Shown piece after piece: positions 16,896 through 20,333 of a stretch of 20,333 bases of DNA. Position 1 is the first letter of the stretch. The number at the start of each line of letters is the position of its first letter. This DNA comes from Cylindrotheca closterium (taxonomy: Eukaryota > Bacillariophyta > Bacillariophyceae > Bacillariales > Bacillariaceae). The notes under the pieces are model-generated. The model worked only from the letters and a program-made list of their open reading frames with translations, was not told where the DNA came from and ran no database searches. The stretch spans positions 1 to 20,333 of the forward strand of contig CAKOGP040001762.1 of assembly GCA_933822405.4 (NCBI GenBank), given 5' to 3'. The position numbers and the translations under genes are program-made.

Positions 16896-19800
16896 TCATA
16901 TTTTGTCATATCCCAACAGTAAAGTCTCCAAGCACCACACAAGTTCCTTTCGGCGTGTCGTATGGATCAGAGACATGGACAGCCACTTCGCAATCACCCT
17001 ATTAGCTTGAGTAGTCGTCAACTCCCCCAAATGATGCGTAAAGAACGGAACCAGTCCATTCAGCACATGCGTTGCCAAGGCAGCATATTTCAGCCTACTG
17101 ATGAACAAGTAGGTCCCTTCCATATCACCGGGTAGCACCATGATAAACAAAGGACTAGGAACATTGTTCTCCAAGTCCATTTGTCTCTTCCTCTCTGCTT
17201 CCTTTGCACGGCGCTGCTGCGCAGGAGTGAGAACCGGACCATCATGCTCCAGAGTCGGTGCCACAGCCAACTTTGGAGGTTGCTTCTTGATCTTCGTCTT
17301 CCCTTTGACAGTCATTTTGGTGAACTTGTGAGAGACGTCCTCCAGCAAGGAGTCGTCAGAATCAGAGTCCAAGTTCACATCCGCAGCTGCCACTTTCTCC
17401 GCGTGAACTGGCCGGGCTTTGATGGAAAGAAACATAGACAAGCAAGTGCAAGGGCCAAAGGCTTTGGTCATTGCCTGTTTCAACATCCCTGGAATCTCAA
17501 CTGGACAATATTTGGCCTGGGTCAGTTCCACAAAGTCGTTATGCTTCGAGATCATGGTGAGATTCTCATCCTTAACCGGACCCACGGCCTTAACGCTGAT
17601 TGTCCCATTTTGAGCACCCTTCCAATCGCTGATGTAGTGGGTGACAGCGCACCATGGAAAATCTTTCTTGGGGGTAGACGGGTGAAACCATAAGCATAGT
17701 TCTCGATCCGCTCGCTTAGCGTCCTTCAATCGGACGTAAACATGCCACATCATGCATCCGGGCGATCGTTCATTCCACTTACTGTGGCCGTTGTAGGGAA
17801 TGTTTACCCATTTGTACCGCAGGCCGATAACCATCTTCCAATTAAAGTGCCGCATTAGTTCTTTCTCCATAGCCCTGATGTTGATTTCCTGCGGGTAGAA
17901 GCATAAAGCCCCAATCTTTTTGATATCACCAAACTGTAGGACCAATTCATAGCATCCTGCTCCATATCCTTGCGGACGCAATTTGCCGTGTAAGTATTGG
18001 CAAATTGTTCCTTCCGCCACCTCGACCTCAAAACCCACTTTCATCCTTGTACAAAGCTTCTTTTCACCCGGCTTATTAGAAGTCGAAGCATATGACATGT
18101 TGCCAAAAGACATGTCCAGATACTTGGACAGGCTACGGTAGTCGGGAATCAGCCGCCGAAGGTCTGCTTCCGTTCGGATCCACTGCTTAGACTTCTTCTA
18201 AGCGCTGTCAGACAAGGGAAGAAAGCGAATCGTCTCCTCCGTGTTCTTTAGGACGTCTGCCAATGTATCCAGAATATGGTTCAATATAATAGAGGCGTGG
18301 GTCTTATTTCCCCCTTGTTGGCCTTGATAGTTGTATGGCATTCCTAGTGCAACCAGAATAGCCTGGCCGTCCATGCCGTCCAAATTGACTTGGCGCAACC
18401 CATCTAGGCGTTCGTGCAGTGTCAAGCTGCGTTGTAGTCTGCGTTTGGCTTTAGAGCTTTGCTTCGTGGAAGTAGTGTCCGTTTTCTGTGCGGGTTTGTT
18501 GGTTGATTGTGAAGCAGACACTGAATGTGTACGTTTAGCACCGGCTTCACTGAAAGAGCCCCCGTCCACCTCCATTTCTGTTGGCTGATCCACCACGGAA
18601 ACCCTGTGGGACCGTCCCTTCTTCCTCGGCGGGGACGCCAATTCGGGATCCTTGTCTTCACCGGTAACGCCGGTCAATTCGGAAACTGCCTTGTTGGTAT
18701 TCGGGCCCATGTTGTCGTTGTCATCATCTTTATCATTATCCGTAGTCTGGTAGGTACTTTCCACAAGAATGACAGAATCCTTGGCCGATTCGTCAGTATC
18801 ATCGTCATCCTCCTCCCCAACGTCCTTGTCATCGTCATCCTCGTAAATGCCATCATTGTTGGAGTCAAGATCGTCATCTATGTCCATGTTTTTCCTCCTG
18901 TCGTTTGGATTGTTGTCCACTGTTTTGTCAGAGTCCCACCTGTTGGGTTGGCCGAACTTATTGACAAGGCCAGTGTCCTTGTCCCCCGTCGGATCATCTT
19001 CCTCCTCAGAATCCTCGTAGTCAGGATCGAATATCTTTTTGACCCCCTTGTGAATCTCCACCTTAAATGCAAGGTATTGGGGATGTCTCGAGAACTTCAT
19101 CGAAAAGCATCGTCCATGGATGATCAAAAATTGAAGCGCACATCAACCAAAACTGCACCAGATTCGTCCGATCATATCTCGAAAAATACAGATCTTCTTG
19201 CGGCACTTTGGAATCGTTCACGAGGCCAACATCAAAAAAGGAAATCGGAATCTGCTGGGCGACTTGCAATGCAATTGCTCTCACCCCATGTGTATTCTGT
19301 ATTTTTTTCACATTTCCCAAAGCGCCATCATCAAAAAGCGAAATTAGGAATTTCAACACTCGCCGCCAATCGTTTGCATATTGAGCGAATAGCATGTTAA
19401 CCCTACCTTCAATTGAATAGTTAGCGTAGAGGTCCTTGAACGGGCTGTCAAACCTTGGGAGCGCTTGAGTCCACCGATTGTTATGATTTTCCATCCATTG
19501 ATTGAAAATGGAGTTGCCAAATGAAATCTTAGTTGAATTATAGTCGTAGCCGATAGCAACCAAGTCGTGAGTAGATAAACCAAAGTCAATCAGTGGTGGA
19601 AGAGATGCAATCAGCTCTTGAATCTCCGAATCATTGTTGACACTAGGATCCCTATCCTTAGGTTGACGTAAATCAACTGCAGATGCATTTTCCAATCTTT
19701 TCTCTCCGCTCTTTTTGGCGACAGAAACCGATTTGGGTGTGGACCCGCCCGCCTTGTTGGCAGTCGTTGAGACAACCTTCAATGATGTAGACTTCCCCAT
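16896..19800 (-). pseudogene. Long broken gene of unknown family with acidic middle region
   Basis: Minus strand from ATG 19800 (MGKSTSLK) to the stop at 16896-16898, about 965 codons with two breaks. First, frame changes within CCCC (GGGG on the plus strand at 19079-19082): reading three C instead of four turns ETSPIPCI-stop into ETSQYLAFKVEIHKG. Second, TAG at 18198-18200 follows LPLSDSA and the same frame continues KKSKQWIRTEADL to the end. Parts in order: basic Ser/Thr-rich head; globular region with FGLSTHDLVAIGYDYNST; a tract dominated by Asp/Glu (plus-strand 18780-18900); basic patches PPRKKGR and KAKRRLQR, possible nuclear signals; a second globular half (KVGFEVEV, GDIKKIGALCFYP, WHVYVRLKD, WFHPSTPKKDFPW); a Lys/Arg-rich helix (QQRRAKEAERKRQ). 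I do not recognise the family. Its setting among retroelements suggests a transposon-borne or gag-like gene; both breaks could also be sequencing errors. Confidence 0.6.
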
Positions 19801-19948
19801 TGTAAAACAATGAAATGCCGTTGAATTGATAAAAGCTTCAGCAAGTTCTACGTAGATTCTAGTACTTAGGCTACGAAGACCGTTTGCAAATCGGTTTGGT
19901 GCTTTTCGTTTTTCGTTTTTTCTTTTTCTATTCAGTCCACCAGAGGAA
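19801..19948. other. Junction between unknown minus-strand gene and Copia fragment
   Basis: A 148-bp interval between the ATG of the minus-strand gene and the plus-strand integrase piece. It contains a T-rich run (TTTTCGTTTTTCGTTTTTTCTTTTTC, near 19900-19928) and no target duplication or LTR end that I can pick out. Confidence 0.35.
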
Positions 19949-20333
19949 TTGTACCAACACAATCGAACAATTACCGTCTGTATTGATCACATGGAGATCG
20001 GAGATGCTAAGTTTCTCACCTGCATTGATACCACTGTGCGTTATCGCTCATGTATTCCCATGCAGAACCTCAAGACTGACCCTGTATTTGACGCATTGGA
20101 TAAGATATTCCGCCGCTACAATAAGGCAAGCTTTCATGTCAAGACGATCAGGTGTGATCGGGCTTTGATCCCTCTGACTTTCCCCAGAAAGACAGTATTT
20201 CCTCAAATTTCAGTCCGCAGCAACTCATTGATAATGTCAATATCAACTACAAGAGTGACATGGTTGCTGAGCTTGGGCAGTATGTTCATGCAATTGGGAC
20301 GGATTCCAACAATTTGATGGAACCGCAAAGTAT
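19949..20333 (+). pseudogene. Copia-type integrase fragment, internally deleted, runs off the right edge
   Basis: From about 19970 the frame reads ITVCIDHMEIGDAKFLTCIDTT, RYRSC, ALDKIFRRYNKASF and IRCDRA, an integrase core in which the Asp at 19985-19987 (CID) and at 20156-20158 (CDR) are 57 codons apart, as in the D-D spacing of retroviral-type integrases. The expected Glu-Phe after the second Asp reads Ala-Leu. From about 20164 a different frame (+2) reads FSPQQLIDNVNINYKS then MVAELGQYVHAI and NNLMEPQSM, which is the region C-terminal to the integrase in Copia polyproteins. The third catalytic residue and roughly 100 or more codons between the two parts are missing, so an internal deletion is inferred near 20160-20180. 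The left end of the element is not defined and the right end lies outside the window. Confidence 0.68.

Noticed and set aside
18525..19400. 291-codon plus-strand frame over the acidic tract
   Set aside because: Val/Ile-rich translation is the complement of Asp/Glu codons on the minus strand, so it is a shadow.
1..20333. CRISPR arrays, rRNA or tRNA genes, bacterial operons
   Set aside because: No regularly spaced dyad repeats, no tRNA-like GGTTCGAATCC arm and no ribosome-binding sites were seen; spliced genes point to a eukaryotic nuclear locus. A tRNAscan run would be decisive for small RNA genes.

Overview
This looks like nuclear DNA of a diatom (stramenopile), species not identifiable from the window. 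Four observations support this. Two proteins begin with a short hydrophobic signal peptide followed by a phenylalanine-led site (S|FAP, S|FIVP), the plastid-import presequence of diatoms. All five inferred spliceosomal introns are tiny (58-75 bp, GT..AG). The transposable-element remnants resemble diatom Copia, Gypsy, tyrosine-recombinase and LINE-type elements. There is also a fragment of a CRAL-TRIO-like family common in diatoms.

Layout. (1) 1-2012: a tyrosine-recombinase (Crypton/DIRS-like) gene with an in-frame TGA just before its catalytic W and Y, then a pyrimidine-rich flank and a tandem array of a 17-22 bp unit. (2) 2013-10613: a compact island of apparently intact host genes. They are a secreted or ER-type DysF-domain protein (+), a head-to-head pair of plastid-targeted EXECUTER-like/DUF3506 paralogues (- with three exons, + without introns) sharing a 396-bp intergenic region, an organelle-type cysteinyl-tRNA synthetase (+, three exons), and, convergent with it, Elongator subunit ELP4 (-, two exons). 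(3) 10614-20333: a graveyard of mobile elements. It holds a Ty3/Gypsy RNase H-integrase remnant (-), the amino-terminal part of a CRAL-TRIO-like host gene (-), a 5'-truncated LINE-type RT-RNase H remnant (+), a 192-bp solo LTR with a perfect 5-bp target duplication, a long broken gene of unknown family with a very acidic middle (-), and a Copia-type integrase piece (+) running off the right edge.

The intact genes touch two themes. CysRS and ELP4 both act on tRNA (charging; wobble-uridine modification), but their adjacency is probably incidental. The divergent EXECUTER-like pair is the most interesting part: two plastid proteins with a UVR-like helical region and the domain called the singlet-oxygen-sensor domain in plants, under a possibly shared promoter that carries two ACGTCA (bZIP/CRE-type) hexamers.

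All functional names come from reading the translated sequence by eye. Family assignments are firm for CysRS and ELP4, good for the DysF motif and the retroelement domains, and moderate for the EXECUTER-like pair. Exon joins were chosen by splice consensus, reading frame and, for the paralogue pair, direct alignment of the two copies.
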